From Forficula auricularia (Eukaryota > Arthropoda > Insecta > Dermaptera > Forficulidae), in NCBI GenBank assembly GCA_024734495.1, contig JALMQS010000099.1, positions 66,004,291 to 66,068,290 on the forward strand: 64,000 nt of DNA, written 5' to 3'. Below the pieces are notes generated by a model. That model was not told where the DNA came from. It saw only the letters and a program-made list of their open reading frames with translations, and did not search any database. Shown piece by piece: positions 10,220-22,459 of the stretch. The position numbers and the translations under genes are program-made. Within the stretch, counting starts at the first letter, position 1. Each line of letters starts with the position of its first letter.

Positions 10220-10609
10220 ATTCCTTTGATAGCACTCCTTTAAATATATAGTCTTTGTCTTCAATTTTAATTTTTTAGTCCATAAAAAAATTTATTTTGC
10301 CAATTTTTACTGCATGTATTTGTAATATATGTTAAGGTTGCTAAGCAACCAGTGCTGGTTTATCTTATTGTTAATGATTTTTATTTGCATATTTCAACGT
10401 ATTCTGCGTATTACTTGCATATTTGGGCCTTTTTAACTGCATATTTTCCTGTCTCTAGTTATTAGCAATAGAATTAGGAGAAATTAAAGATTTTCTTATA
10501 CAGGCTGATTCATTATAGAAGATGGTCGATTTCCTGTGGAGTTTAATTCATAAGATTAATTTCTGATTCCTATCCTCACTCATGCAAAGCAATATCCGTT
10601 TGAGTCCCA

Positions 10610-10768
10610 AAATATATTTTTTAAAAATCTAATGTTAAATTTGAAAAATAACGAAAATGATGCCGTATTATATGAAATTTGCAAAAAAAAGCAAAGATTA
10701 AAATAAAATTTCAAAAAATGAAGGGTACTTTTTTGGACAACATCCCCTCTGGTTTAAAAGTCACCAAT
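10610..10768. mobile_element. hAT-like MITE, right part (split copy)
   Basis: Matches the reverse complement of 20088-20245: TCTAATGTTAAATTTGAAAA and, further on, GAAGGGT...TGGACAACATCCCCT...AAAGTCACC. See 7306-7480. Confidence 0.45.
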
Positions 10769-10981
10769 CTCCATTAATATGTATGTATGTATGCATTTAA
10801 TAAAAAACAATAAAACGAATAATAATATTAATAAAAACTTAATAAACTTTAATATATGTATCTACTTAATTTTAAGTTTTTTTATAAAAACAAATAAAAA
10901 TGTTTTGATTTTTTGAAAAATAGCATATTTTGTTCATTCCGAGAAGCGAATCTTCTTGTGTTAAGCGATTTTTATTTCATG

Positions 10982-11499
10982 TTAAGGAAGTTCTTTCGTG
11001 ACAATCGACACAAAAAGTTTTAGCCTCGTAACCACTCTATAAAAATGAATGGTGCTAAAATTTTAGGTTATGATTTTTTAACGTGACTGTACTTTTTACA
11101 CTACTATATTCTCTTTATGAATGTATCGATTCCAAGCCATTGATATTATATCCCCTCCACTAAAAATAATCGCCCAAATATGTTTTTTTTTTTTTATCAA
11201 AACTACGAGGTAAATAATTTCAATTTTTTTTTAAGTTACTCCGAATATATTATTCTAACAAATATTAGTTTTTCATCAAGATAGTGAAAGTCCTTCAATG
11301 AAAAAAAATAAAATAATGATCATTTTCTCCTTTCCCAATCTACCATATGTAAAAAATTTCATTTTTAATTGCAATTATTTCATGTTTGATGTGGCAAATC
11401 CTCTTCAAATTTTAATAATGTGTGTATTATGCTTTTAATGACTTATATTCCAAGTTTCGAAGACCTTGAATTTTTGCATTTGTGAAAGAACTACCTTAA
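10982..11499. mobile_element. TTAA-flanked MITE, copy 2
   Basis: Same element as 768-1278 with scattered substitutions and small indels; ends TTAAGGAAGTTCTTTCGTGA and CTACCTTAA. Confidence 0.7.
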
Positions 11500-11760
11500 A
11501 AGAAAAAAATGTATGAAAATACCTATTATTTGGTCTCGATCGTATTATTATTTCATGTTGACTGATTATTTATGTTAAACGTTTTCGCGATAAACGATTT
11601 CCTCTATTTACCTCGATAAAAAATTTGTCATTAATAAAAGGAAAGCTTGTACGTGATACACGATTGATACTCATTTAAACAATTCAACTGAATGTACTAT
11701 TTTATATTTTTATAAAATATTTATATTTATTTTTACTGTAATATTATCAAAAAATAATTA

Positions 11761-11825
11761 ATATACCGGGTGAGTATTTTATCTTGAGACAGTCTTATAA
11801 CTCAAAAACAGTGCATTATATGGAA
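11761..11825. mobile_element. Fragment of the 49.3-kb foldback element terminus
   Basis: ATACCGGGTGAGTATTTTAT and CTTGAGACAGTCTTATAACT match the terminal repeat of 49326-50536. Truncated and fused directly to an element B fragment. Confidence 0.6.
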
Positions 11826-11826
11826 A

Positions 11827-12105
11827 TAAGTTGTTCTGATGTGGCCATCCACTTGAATTTACCATACAACCTGGCCTCTCACTTATATTTAATATTTAAT
11901 AAAATTATTTATAACCATGTAAGGGGGGGGGGTAAGTTTTTGCATTTTTAGATTACTGTGTGCCCACTGATTATGTATACAAAATTTGGTTGAGTTTGGA
12001 ACAAGAGCCTATATTTTCATTTTTTGACACTACCCCCCCCCCCCCCCCATTTTCGGTGGTTAGTTTTTCCATTTTTAGACTTCTGAGGTCGCACTGATTA
12101 TGTTA
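11827..12105 (+). mobile_element. Composite element B, truncated copy
   Basis: Starts with TCTGATGTGGCCATCCACTT and contains one and a half of the shared ~115-bp monomers with G- and C-runs. Confidence 0.65.
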
Positions 12106-12176
12106 CTTTTTTAAATGAATTTTTTTCTTTCGTATTTGATATTCTGGAATGTCCCAAGAGTTCCGTAATTACTCCA

Positions 12177-12788
12177 TTGAGGAGGTCCTTTCGCCCCAGT
12201 TGAGTCAAAAGAAGTGTAGTATCTAATATTTAATCAAATAAGATAAAATACAAATGAAAAATAATAGAATTAAAAAATAAATAGTATGAAAGCCGTAAAT
12301 GTTTGAAATAAAAACAATTATAAAAAAAATAATTAAATATAAAAGTTAGTTTGATTTATTCAAATCAGCTGATAATAAGTCTTGTATGATTTGGCAATGC
12401 GTTGTATTAATACTGTTTATGTTTACATCCAAACATAGCATTTATGTGATTTTTTAAAGTAAATATCTCAGTAAATTCGTCGGTCAATCATATATTTTAT
12501 TGCAAAAAAAGAAACCTGCATGTTTCAAAAAGCTAATTTTTAGTTTTTTTAACTTTATATAATCAACTAATAGTAGTATAATTCAAGAGAAAGTGTCAAG
12601 ATCTTAATTTTCCATAAGACTCTAAGAAAATGTTTACATTTTAAAAAATTTTATTTTCAAAAATTTACACGCTAATGTGTGATTGAAACTTCACCAAAGC
12701 ATAGATAGAGACATAAACTATTATAAAAAATTAATTTATAGTTATAATCTAATATTTTTTAAGACTGGCGGCGAAAGGACCTTCTTAA
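12177..12788. mobile_element. TTAA-type MITE, second family
   Basis: Inverted ends TTGAGGAGGTCCTTTCGCC and, inward from the right, TTAAGAAGGTCCTTTCGCC. The end motif resembles that of 768-1278 but the interior differs. About 610 bp, no coding capacity. Confidence 0.65.
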
Positions 12789-13221
12789 AAATATTTAAAT
12801 TTAATCCACGTCATTAACTTGTAATAAAAAGTTTTATCAATTTCATGTTAAATTAGCTATTTGTTATTGGTGAGGGCTTATTGGGATTGAAATTTGAAGT
12901 CCCTAGTTTCAAAAAGTCGCAACAGGGGAAGCTAAATGACAGGGGCTCCCGAAGATTAGGCTTGATGTTCATTGACTCGTGCTTCTAATCAAGGGAAAAT
13001 ATTTTTTTTATCCGAATCAAATTTGGTATATTGAAATTTTAAATCCATTGATAAACACACACATGCATATCTGAGTGAATTTAATCACAAAATAATTGGC
13101 ATTTTTTCATATAATCTATCTCATGCATTTGCTTTAAAATTATTTCTATCATTTACTTAACTTATATTTTTCTAAAAAAATCTATATATCATAGATTATA
13201 ATATAATCTATATCTATCGAT

Positions 13222-13420
13222 CAACTCTTATTAAACGAGCAAAAATTGTTTATATATATATATTTGTTTGTATCTTAGTTCTATTTTGAAAACGGCTCTA
13301 CCGATTTTAATGAAACAAATTCTATTAACAAGTTTTGAGGATGAGAAAAAGATCTGGCTAGGTCTGGACCTCGACAAGTTTCATCTTAATTGATCTTTTC
13401 TTAATTAAAGTATCTTAATA
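13222..13420 (+). mobile_element. Helentron-like 5' end (family 2), truncated
   Basis: CAACTCTTATTAAACGAGCA, then AAAATTGTTTATA and TTTGTATCTTAGTTCTATTT, matching the first ~150 bp of 50749-51464. Confidence 0.5.
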
Positions 13421-13469
13421 AAAAAGTTTGTTTACATTTTTTTCAATTATCTTTTATTTTTAATTAGTT

Positions 13470-13756
13470 TTTATATCCTATTTATTGTAATTTTTTTTTT
13501 TGCTTTATATCCTATATATTGTAATTTTTGTTTTGTTTTTATATCCTATATATTGTAATTTTTTTCTCCCTCTCCTTCTATATATTTTGTATTTTTTTTA
13601 TTTTTGTTTCATATATTTAGTATGTATCTTTCCTTTGATTTTTTGTTTTTTTCTTGTATTATTTTAATTAATTTTTTTGTAAATATTTTGGTCTAAAATT
13701 GTACAATAAAGGGGCTAAATGGCCCTACAGATACAATGTTATAATAAATAAATAAA
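13470..13756 (+). mobile_element. Probable LINE 3' UTR end
   Basis: Three ~45-bp repeats containing TATCCTATATATTGTAATTT, then ACAATAAAGGGGCTAAATGG and a tail of AATAAATAAATAAATAA. The tail and tandem 3' UTR repeats suggest a 5'-truncated non-LTR element. No RT sequence is present. Confidence 0.4.
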
Positions 13757-13898
13757 TAATTTTAAAACCTACTAATAAGTTATAGCAAATATTAATATAT
13801 ACATATTAAAATTAAACAATTTAATTGATTATAAATTCGAGTATTAAATCCCCCAGAGTTAAAAGAAATATGATTATACAGGGTGATTCTCAGTCGAT

Positions 13899-15430
13899 GG
13901 CACGTTAGACGTTTATGAAAAACGTAATGCAAGATTTTTCCGAAAATTTAGCACTTTACATTTTCTTACCTGTTCTATCAATCTAAAATATTTTCAGCAT
14001 TGCGACGTTTCGACTTCCATCGAAAAGTCGTAGCAACTTCATTTTTTTAATGGAACACCCCGTATATTAACACGTTTTTAGAACCGCCCTTTTTATTTAA
14101 ATACTTTTTTGTTAATATTGTCCTATAGCTATCTCTATCGGTTTTCGAGATAAAAAATAATTTGTGTTAAATATGGTGCAAAACAAAGCCCTAATTAAAC
14201 TTAAATAAATTAGTGCTCTCAATTCATGAAAAGTTGATATTTTAGTGGTAGTTTAGACACACCCGAAGTATTTAATTTACGTCGAAAAATCGACTCCATA
14301 TTATACAGGGCGTGCTAAGATTACTATTATTTCCGTTATTCATAAAAGAGGTCAAAAGTCAGTTTTTTCAAATGAGACTCCCTGTATATTACTCAATAAA
14401 TTGAAAGACGAAGAAAAATGCTTTAAGTCGATAAATCATGTCCCTATACCTAAAAGATCAAGTTTTCTTAATAAAGGCACTTTTTAGTGAAAAATTACTT
14501 TTTAATGAAATTAATTTTAACTAACCATGGAAATATCAAGCTTATGACAGTTTGTTGACTATTTATAAGTAACTTATAAACAGTTTATTGACGATGTTCA
14601 AAAAAATCTCCTAAAATAATCGCAAATATTGATTATTCAAAGGAAATTCTTATAGTACAAAATTAATAATTTCATAAGCATTTCGTTTGAATAATCAATT
14701 TTTGCGATCATTTTGGGAGATTTTTTTGAACACCGTCAATAAACTGTTTATAAGTTACTTATAAATAGACAACAAACTTGCATAAGCTTGATATTTCCAT
14801 GGTTAGTTAAAATTAAATTCATTAAAAAGTAATTTTTCACGAAAAAGCGGGTTTATTAAGAAAACTTGATGTTTTAGGTATAGGGACATGATATTACGTT
14901 TTAAAGTATTTTTCTTCGTCTTTCAATTTATTGATTAATATACAATGGGTCTACATTTAAAAAAACGAACTTTTGACCACTTTTATGAATAACGGAAATA
15001 ATAGTAATCTTAGCACGCCCTGTATAATATGGAGTCGATTTTTCGGCGTAAATTAAATACTTCGGGTGTGTCTAAACTACCACCAAAATATCAACTTTTC
15101 ATGAATTGAGAGCACTAATTTATTTAAGTTTAATTAGGGCCATGTTTTGAACCATATTTAACACAAATTATTTTTTATCTCGAAAACCGATAGAGATAGG
15201 TATAGGACAATATTAACAAAAAAGTATTTTAATAAAAGGGCGGTTCTAAAAATGTGTTAATATACGGGGTGTTCCATTTAAAAAAATAAAGTTGCTACGA
15301 CTTTTCGATGGAAGCCGAAACGTCGGAATATTGAAAATATTTTAGATCGATAGAACAGGTAAGAAAATGTAAGGTGCTGGATTTTAAGAAAGATCCTGCT
15401 TTCCGTTTTCCATAAACGTCTAACGTGCCA
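13899..15430. repeat. 1.53-kb palindrome (foldback element)
   Basis: Arms of ~760 bp (13899-14660, 14668-15430) are reverse complements with scattered mismatches. Outer words are GGCACGTTAGACGTTTATG and CATAAACGTCTAACGTGCC. Each arm contains several transposon-end-like words (AACACCCCGTATATTAAC, ACAGGGCGTGCTAAGATTAC). The outer part of each arm has GACTTTTCGATGGAAG followed by YCGAAACGTCG, a relic resembling the hammerhead-type motifs elsewhere. No coding capacity. Confidence 0.85.
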
Positions 15431-15462
15431 AAAAAATAATTATATTGAATTTATTTATATAC

Positions 15463-15832
15463 CTATTTATACATAATCTGTGGGCCAGTAGAAAATTAGA
15501 AATGCAAAAACTGGGGGTGGGGGGTGGTGCAGGGTTGGTGGAGTGGCGGTTTCGGGGTCCGGGGGCATAGCGGGGGTGCGGTGCGCGGGGGCGGTACGGG
15601 GGTGGTTGTCCATGGGGCGTGGCGGGGGGGTGGTGTGCGGGTGCGGTATCGGGCCGGGGTCCAGAGGCGTAGCAGGGCTGGTATGGGGGTGGGCTCCATG
15701 GGGTGGGGTGCCGGGGTGGTGTGCAGTGACGGGGTGGTTTTTATCAGAATTTTAAATTAAAAATAATATTAATATATAACTTTTAACTGAATCAAAAAGT
15801 TGCCGAGCATCGGTCGGTGGCTCTAGGTACTG
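15463..15832 (+). mobile_element. Helentron-like 3' part with G-rich minisatellite (family 2)
   Basis: A strongly G-rich segment (15512-15740) followed by AAATTAAAAATAATATTAAT, then a hairpin CCGAGC-AT-CGGTCGG and GGCTCTAGGTACT. The same 3' arrangement is at 51294-51464 and 32030-32103. Open frames inside the minisatellite are artefacts of its composition. The first 50 bp are a piece of the A/B monomer. Confidence 0.5.
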
Positions 15833-15919
15833 GATATATTATATGAATTTGAACAATAGTTAAGCTAAAATAAAATAAATTAAAAATAACTTTGATTATT
15901 TTTTAAAAAGAGACTTGAC

Positions 15920-15920
15920 T

Positions 15921-15953
<33 letters not shown>
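15920..15953. repeat. (TA)n microsatellite
   Basis: About 16 AT/TA units. Confidence 0.95.
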
Positions 15954-15956
<3 letters not shown>

Positions 15957-15997
15957 TAATTAAAATTAGAAATGAAATTTGTTAACATAGGTCAATC

Positions 15998-16038
15998 AAG
16001 TCAATCAAGATGGCCGAATCACTCCGAAACGTTGGCTT
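15998..16038 (+). ncRNA. Relic hammerhead-like motif with helix I kept
   Basis: AAGTC, AATCAAGA (core decayed), GGCCGAATCACTCC as a weak helix II, GAAACGTT, then GGCTT. AAGTC and GGCTT pair (one G-U), so helix I outlived the core. Confidence 0.3.
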
Positions 16039-16440
16039 TCCAAAAGAAATAAACTTGTCCTACTTTCATTATTTTTCATTAAACCGTCCTGTCCATTTAA
16101 ATCTTAATTATTCATTTAAATCAGACTGAATTTTAATATTAGTTGATCAAAAATGTCAAAATTAATCACAAATAACGAAAAACCTGGACAGTTTATCAGA
16201 AATTTTATCACATTATAATTTTTGTTAAGAAATTAGCTAGGTAATTCAGTTATGAGTTTATTTATATGATATCAATTTACAAAAATTTATAATAAATGCT
16301 TATAATACTTATTATATAAAATAATTTTAAAAATATTTGACGTTTGGGTATTTTTGATTTTTCTTCTTTTAAAGTGAGATAAAAATAACCAAAAAAATCT
16401 AACACCAACGCACAAGCAACTTATTTATATAAATCAGGGG

Positions 16441-16470
16441 TTGGCCCTCCCCCCCCCCCCCCCCATGGGA
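16441..16470. repeat. Poly(C) tract
   Basis: A run of about 17 C near 16450. Confidence 0.8.
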
Positions 16471-17111
16471 CCCCTGTATAAATACAAATAGGATTTAAAG
16501 AAATTATATATGATTAAAATTGTTTTTGAAATGTCTTAAATAAATTTTCCCGCCAGCACCAAGAAGCCAAGCTAAGGTCACGTGATTCGCACTCTACTCC
16601 TATTGGTTCGCACATGGCGGTTGTCCGAGAACCCCAATCAAAATCCTAGCTGTTTTTTTTTTATCCAAACTCAAATTTGACATTTGAAAATTTTTAATCC
16701 GATCATTTTTATTTCAATTTAATTAAAATCAAATAGGTAATAGATTATATTTCATTATAAATTATTTTTTATCAGATAACCAAATAGCTAAATAAACTAT
16801 TCAATTTTTGGTCAATTAATTGTTTTAATAAAATATAAATAAAATGATATATTTATATTTATTTGGAATGGCTGGGGCAATTTGTTTCGAAATTGAATTG
16901 ATTAAGTTTTTTTTTCATTTTTTTTTTTTTTTTTTTTAGAAAAATAATTTATCAAATTTTTACTAAAATCACGTCATTTAATCAAAATGTAAATTTTGCC
17001 CGATTTCAAGAAAGACTAATTGAATGTGTCATGAGCTATGAAGAGATGCTCTGATAGACCAGGGGGTGCAGGCCACATGCGAAATTGGTTTCGTTCTTCA
17101 GGCTGGCTTAC

Positions 17112-17296
17112 CGGTTGTCCATCTTGTTCAGATGGAATCGGCGAGGCCAGGGGTGTAGATTGCTCCTGAATGCGAAAAGTTTCCTCCAGTTCCACCGTGG
17201 ACAGCTGGATCTCCATACTTGTTTCGTCGTTGAATGAATCTACTGACATCGTTGAGCTTAGTAGATTTGTTAGTGCCACTTGGCTCGGAGATGCGT
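17112..17296 (-). CDS. Candidate internal coding exon, unrecognised
   Basis: In a GC-richer island (17.0-17.5 kb), the minus strand has a splice acceptor (TTTCAG) before 17296 and a good donor (CCG|GTAAGC) at 17112/17111. Only one frame is open right across, reading ASPSQVALTNLLSSTMSVDS, then FNDETSMEIQLSTVELEETF, then RIQEQSTPLASPIPSEQDGQ (consecutive blocks). If not spliced, the frame runs on to a TAA near 17016. It is Ser/Glu/Thr-rich with no known domain that I recognise. Overlapping frames on both strands are also open, so strand and frame are uncertain. Confidence 0.3.
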
Positions 17297-17996
17297 CTGA
17301 AATTGCAAGCTCTCTTCAACTAACCAAATTCGCACTTGACCATCGTCTACAAGGGTTGTTGTGTGTCGATCCATCATCATTAGCTTTGTCTCTTAACTGT
17401 AGAGCCATGACGTCAGGAAAAATTGACCAATTGCAGTCGACTTGTCGCCAGAATAAGAGAGTGGACACAACTGACCATCCAAAGAAAATTATCGAATATG
17501 ATTTTTAAGATAAATTAAAAAGATAAAATAATATACATTTTATTAAACTTTTGTTTTTTTTTATTTTCAAAATTTTTTAAGCGAAATTCCATGTGAGAAA
17601 TAGGATATTTTCCTTTAATGATAAACTAAATAAATTGTGATTAAAAAAAACACGTGCTTATTCAGTAATGCAATAAAAGAAATACCTACAATATAATGTA
17701 ATCAAACTTTTGTATGCCCAATAACTATGTCAAAAAGCCTAGAGGCGATTTTTTGAGAAGCATGTATTTTTAATTAATTTTGACAAAGTGTCCCACTTTT
17801 TTTGACTTAGTTATTGGACATAAAAAAGTTTATTACATTATTTTATACTTTTTTAGTGCATTACTGACAAAATCGTGTTTTTTAGTTTTTTTTTTAAACT
17901 ATATTTTATTTTTTTTACTTTTTAGTCTTAAAATGGGTAAAATTCACAAATAAAACTAAAATTTGATAGGAGTCTAGTATATTTTTCCTAATTTCA

Positions 17997-18122
17997 CCCT
18001 CCTTTTGTTATTTTTTGTATTGTTACCATTCTGGGGACCCACAGATGATGTATACAAATTTTGGATGAGTTTGGACCAAAGGGGCTATCATTTCCAAGTT
18101 TCTCCCTCCCCTGGTTAATTTT
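17997..18122 (+). repeat. Single A/B-type monomer, isolated
   Basis: CATTCTGGGGACCCACAGAT, GTATACAAATTTTGGATGAG and GTTTGGACCAAAGGGGC identify one ~115-bp monomer outside any complete element A or B. Confidence 0.55.
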
Positions 18123-18840
18123 TTCAATTTTTTAAAATTATTGTATTGTCACCCGAATTACATATATATCCCTAGTTTCAAATCGATACGACAATTAGAA
18201 GTAATATAAAATAGACATTCTAGATCGGTTTTACTACCAATTTCTTAGAAGTGAAGCTAATATAAAGCGTGTAAAAAAATATTTAATGTAAATTTTTAAT
18301 TTTATTTAAACTGTTATATAAATTCAATTTTGCTTGTTACTACTATAACTATTAATTTGATAATTTTATTTTAAATTTACTTTAAAATTATTCAATTAAT
18401 ATGATTAATATTAATATTAATTAATACACATAATTATATCCCAATTGCGGGGTTTATCATTTCAATAAATAGTTAATATCCATATTAGAATTATATATGA
18501 ATTTATATAAAAACAATTACAGATATGAAACCCGGAAGTTGTTCTTTTTTTGACAAATTTTTCCATTTTTTTCAAAAAGGCACTCAAATTTTCATATTAA
18601 ATATATCCATATTAGAGTTCAAATTATTATTTTTTTCCTTTTATTATAAAAATTTCAGAATATTGCAAGCGAACAAAATTAAGGACCGTCGGTGATGGGA
18701 AAGTGATCTCCGAAGTCGAAAAACAAAAAAAATAAATGTTTATTATATAATGGAATTTAATAACTGGTTCACTAAATTGTTAAATTAAATTAAAGTGTTA
18801 AAATATTATCGATCGGAGTAGATTTTAAATTTCTCAATAA
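18123..18840. other. AT-rich stretch without recognisable features
   Basis: No gene or clear repeat seen on either strand. Confidence 0.4.
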
Positions 18841-18850
18841 TTGACTTGTC

Positions 18851-18940
18851 TACTATATTCGAGATGGAATGGATTATTGTTAATTATTATTACATTTATT
18901 AGAAATAATTAAAAATAATCCATTCCATCTCGGATATAGT
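18851..18940. repeat. Inverted repeat with GAGATGGAATGGATTATT arms
   Basis: Arms 18851-18888 and 18904-18940. The word TCCGAGATGGAAT also appears near 44670 and, partly, 47955, next to the repeat pair at 44.3/48.1 kb. Confidence 0.75.
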
Positions 18941-19850
18941 AAACTAGCTGCGAAGCTCGCCTTGGGTGGGCCTCTACCCTTTCCCTTTCAGCCTGCCAAC
19001 CATGTCATATTATTACCTGAGATAAGAATATGCAAATCAAAGAAGGTTTTTGTTTTCTAGAATATCCCTTTCCTTTTCTTAAAAATAAATTTTAGCATTA
19101 CTGATGAAAACTTTTGAAATGTTTTTCGAAAGGATTATCTTTTCTTTTATGAAGGTATCTCATGTCTATCACTTTCAAAAAGTAATTAATGTTTTTTGAA
19201 ACAGCCTCTGACCGAAAAAATACCTTTTATACCTATAATGGATGCTATTTTAACAAAGGGTTGTCGGTTTTAGGTTTATCTGAATAGTTTGAGGATTGCC
19301 ATATATCCTTAACAGTTATGCATAATCCCCAATTGGTGGTGTTTTAAGCCAGAAGAAATTTTCCACTGATAGAGGAGAATTGAATTTTTTTAAAAGTGCG
19401 AATCTCTAATTATTAGGCAAACTTGCCTGAGGCCCAATATTGAATTCACTCAAACACATTTTCGATGATTGTGTTTAAAAATGTCTGATACGTGGAGAAA
19501 CCGATTTTCAGCCAATTGATTTTCTTTCCCCGTTTGGGTCTCTGGATCCAAGAACAGAAAGTTCAGACAAAATGTTTTTATTTCGGACTTTGTAGCTTAA
19601 ATAAAAAATTATCAAACCAATTATTTGCACATTTTTAATGAGAAAATCTTATCAGAATCCAGGACGTATCTTCAAATGTTTTCTACCACAGCACTTTAAA
19701 ACGATTTTCGAAATATATATCGAAACGTCGTGTATTCTCATTAAACATATGCAATATAGGTTGTTTCACTTGAAACTTCTCTTTTCATAAACAATCTCAG
19801 TCACAAAGCATCAAATTTACAAAAATTTTAAAAACAATTTAATAAGCTGC
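18941..19850 (-). mobile_element. Possible Helitron-like 3' end and body, minus strand
   Basis: Read on the minus strand, the segment ends GGCGAGCTTCGCAGCTAGT: a small stem followed by CTAGT, like the terminus GGGCGCTTGCAGCTAGT at 43.77 kb. The ~900 bp behind it is somewhat GC-richer than its surroundings but shows no frame or family I recognise. Confidence 0.3.
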
Positions 19851-20072
19851 AATTTGACATTTAAAAGTCTTTATTATAAAATTACACCCCTCTATTATTT
19901 TTAGTTATATAGCTCAATACTGTTCACTGTCAAAAATAAAAAACTAATTTATCAAAATTTGCATAGTGTGTACCGTGTTTTGAAAAAGTTTCCACTTTTT
20001 TTTCTATTTTAAGTTATTATGGAAATCTATCCATCTAATTATAATAAAAAAGATCAATGATAGCCTGATCCA

Positions 20073-20288
20073 GTGGCGGGCGGTGACATTTCAACCAGGG
20101 GATGCTGTCCAAAAAATATAACCCTTCAATTTTTAAAATGATATTTTATTTTTCGCTCCTTTTTGTAAAATGCTTCGATTAACGCAGAATTTTTCATTAT
20201 TTTTCAAATTTAACATTAGATTTTTTATAAAACGGAATGAAAATACTCTTGACGTTTTGAAATTTTAGGAATGCGCACGCCACTCGTC
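20073..20288. mobile_element. hAT-like MITE
   Basis: Left end CCAGTGGCGGGCGGTGACAT; right end read inward CAGACGAGTGGCGTGCGCAT. About 215 bp. A split relative is at 7306-7480 plus 10610-10768. Confidence 0.5.
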
Positions 20289-20349
20289 TGATCCGTTTTT
20301 ACAATGTAATTCGGATATAAATATTTCTAAATATTATTAGTGAACACTA

Positions 20350-20377
20350 GCTCAAAAAAAAAAAAAAAAAAAAAAAT
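20350..20377. repeat. Poly(A) tract
   Basis: About 23 A followed by an A-rich stretch. Confidence 0.85.
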
Positions 20378-20839
20378 GAAAAAAAATAACACGTCCATAG
20401 ATCTAAGTGTACAAAATTTCGTTTAGTTTTTGGATTTATAGTACTCTATAGGGTTCCATAGATTAAGTGTACGAAGGTTCATGTAATTTCAACAAATAAA
20501 TTATTATTATTTAAATATGTTTAAATACTTGGATTATAATTATAAAATTTCGATAATGTATTGAAATGTTGAAATGATAATATATTTGCAACTGCTTATA
20601 ATAGACACTCATTAATCAAAACATAATAATTGTGTTCATTTTTTTCATGCTTTTACTGTTAATCTTAGTAAATGCATTGACTAGTAAATGCATTGACTTG
20701 TAAATGTATGCATATACGAAATTCAAAATTATAAATAGTTTTTTAACCAATCTGAATTTAAAAAAATATAGGGGGCCGTGAGATATTGATTTGGGTTCCA
20801 AAGGGCCCACGACTTCAAAAAGTTTAAGAAGCACTGCAC

Positions 20840-20935
20840 TAGAGTATGCAATGTGTAGAGTATTTTCCCCATAGTAATTTTCCTGGACAAGTAGCCTATA
20901 GGGTGGTTTCCCCTTGCTTTCACTTGAATTTAAGA
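20840..20935 (-). mobile_element. SINE body fragment
   Basis: TAGGGTGGTTTCCCCTTGC and TTTCCCCATAGTAATTTTC are related to the body of the SINE at 6030-6216. Confidence 0.4.
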
Positions 20936-21040
20936 GCTACCTTTAATTTTTCTGACTGAAAAGGAATTCGATTACGAATAAATGCTAATGGAATTCTATT
21001 AGTCATAGTATTATAGTGCTGTCTAAATATTTAGAATTAA

Positions 21041-21092
21041 TAAAAAAAATTCAGTCGAATAGAGAACCTCCTCCTTTTTTGAAGTCGGTTAA
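21041..21092 (-). mobile_element. Family C terminal fragment
   Basis: AGTCGAATAGAGAACCTCCT then CCTTTTTTGAAGTCGGTTA: only the outer ~50 bp of the element. Confidence 0.7.
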
Positions 21093-21600
21093 AAAAACAA
21101 ATAAATAAACATTCTGCAGGTGGCGCCATAAATCTGTGAACTTTTCGTTGCGTCATTCATTGTATTTGTATATACAAAATTAAAAGGGTCATTCTTAGTG
21201 GATACCTGTGCTGTTCCCAAAGGGATTACTATTCGATGTTTCCCTTGTGTAGGTAGTAGATGGTATGTTAAGCAAGTGTTTGACCTCCCTACCTTTAGCC
21301 GAGAGGCGAAAACCTTTTCTTGTTAGAAGGGGGAATTAAGTTAAATGTAATCCAATAAGGCCTTTTTAAGAAGTTCCAATTGAACGAATTTTGAAATGTA
21401 CATTGTTTTGTAAAATTCCAACTTCAAATTTTAAAACCAATAAAGAAAAAATTATTTAAATCAGGCCACGGATTGGAACGTAGCGAACCGGAAGGGTGTT
21501 TCTTTTCGTGAAATTATCGAAAATATTGTTCCGGTTCGTGAATCAGGAATTTATGCACTTCAGCAAGCTTTTTTATGTCCTATATAACTTGATTTTTATA

Positions 21601-22322
21601 TAGGGTGTTCCGTATCAAAACTATAAAACTTTAACAGGGGATAGAGCAATTTAGCACCGTCCTTAAGATAATTTTTTTTTTTAAATAAAAGTCATAGTTT
21701 TCGAGTTATAGGCATTTTTTTAAAAATACTATAATAGCTATTAATAATGCCATTAGTAGCCAAAGATTAGTTCAATTAAGATGCGTCAAAATTGATTAAT
21801 ATATTAAATTAAAAAACACTATCAAAACATGTTTTTAAATTATCTAATTTTGGAAAAAAAAATATCAATATTTTTTTCCTAAAAAAGTAAGTGCAAAGTG
21901 CTGTAACATTTTGAAATCTTGACTAAATGTGCCAATTTTTTAAATAACTTGCCATGCTTGTTTACAAGACTTTTTTTACATTAAAGATGATTCAAAGTTA
22001 GCTGAACAAAATTTTTTAAAACATAAGTCCGACAAAAATATTTTTTTCTCGAAAAGTATAGTACTTATTGTTTTATTTTGAATTCTGGTCATTAGCAGGA
22101 TTATTCAGGATTGCGGAACAAAAATTAGAATAATAAAATATGTAAATTTGTAGCTACAGCATCTCGATATTTAGGGCAGGATAGCGATTTTCACCATTTT
22201 CAAAAAAATGCCTACAACTCGAAAACTATGAGACTTTTATTAAAACAAATTTATTCTCCAAGACCATGGTAAATTGTCCTATTTTCTGTTCACGGTTTAT
22301 CATTGTGATACTGGACACCTTG
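21601..22322. mobile_element. Mariner-type long-TIR MITE
   Basis: Inverted arms of ~130-150 bp: left GGGTGTTCCGTATC..., right (inward) CAAGGTGTCCAGTATC..., with GCATTTTTTTAAAAA-like words in both arms. TA flanks each end. The interior is AT-rich with no frame. Confidence 0.65.
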
Positions 22323-22459
22323 TATTACTTTGTCTTTTGACATTTTGGTTCGTGTAATATTCCATTTCAAGTATTGATTTAAATAATAAAAAATTTGGAA
22401 GAAATTTTCAATCCGATTGGTTTTAGGTAAAACAAAACTTATAGTATGGAAAAGATATA

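Noticed and set aside
15496..15760. Open frames of 67-78 codons on both strands
   Set aside because: They lie in a G-rich minisatellite; lack of stops is due to composition, and the peptides are Gly/Arg/Val or Pro/Thr repeats.
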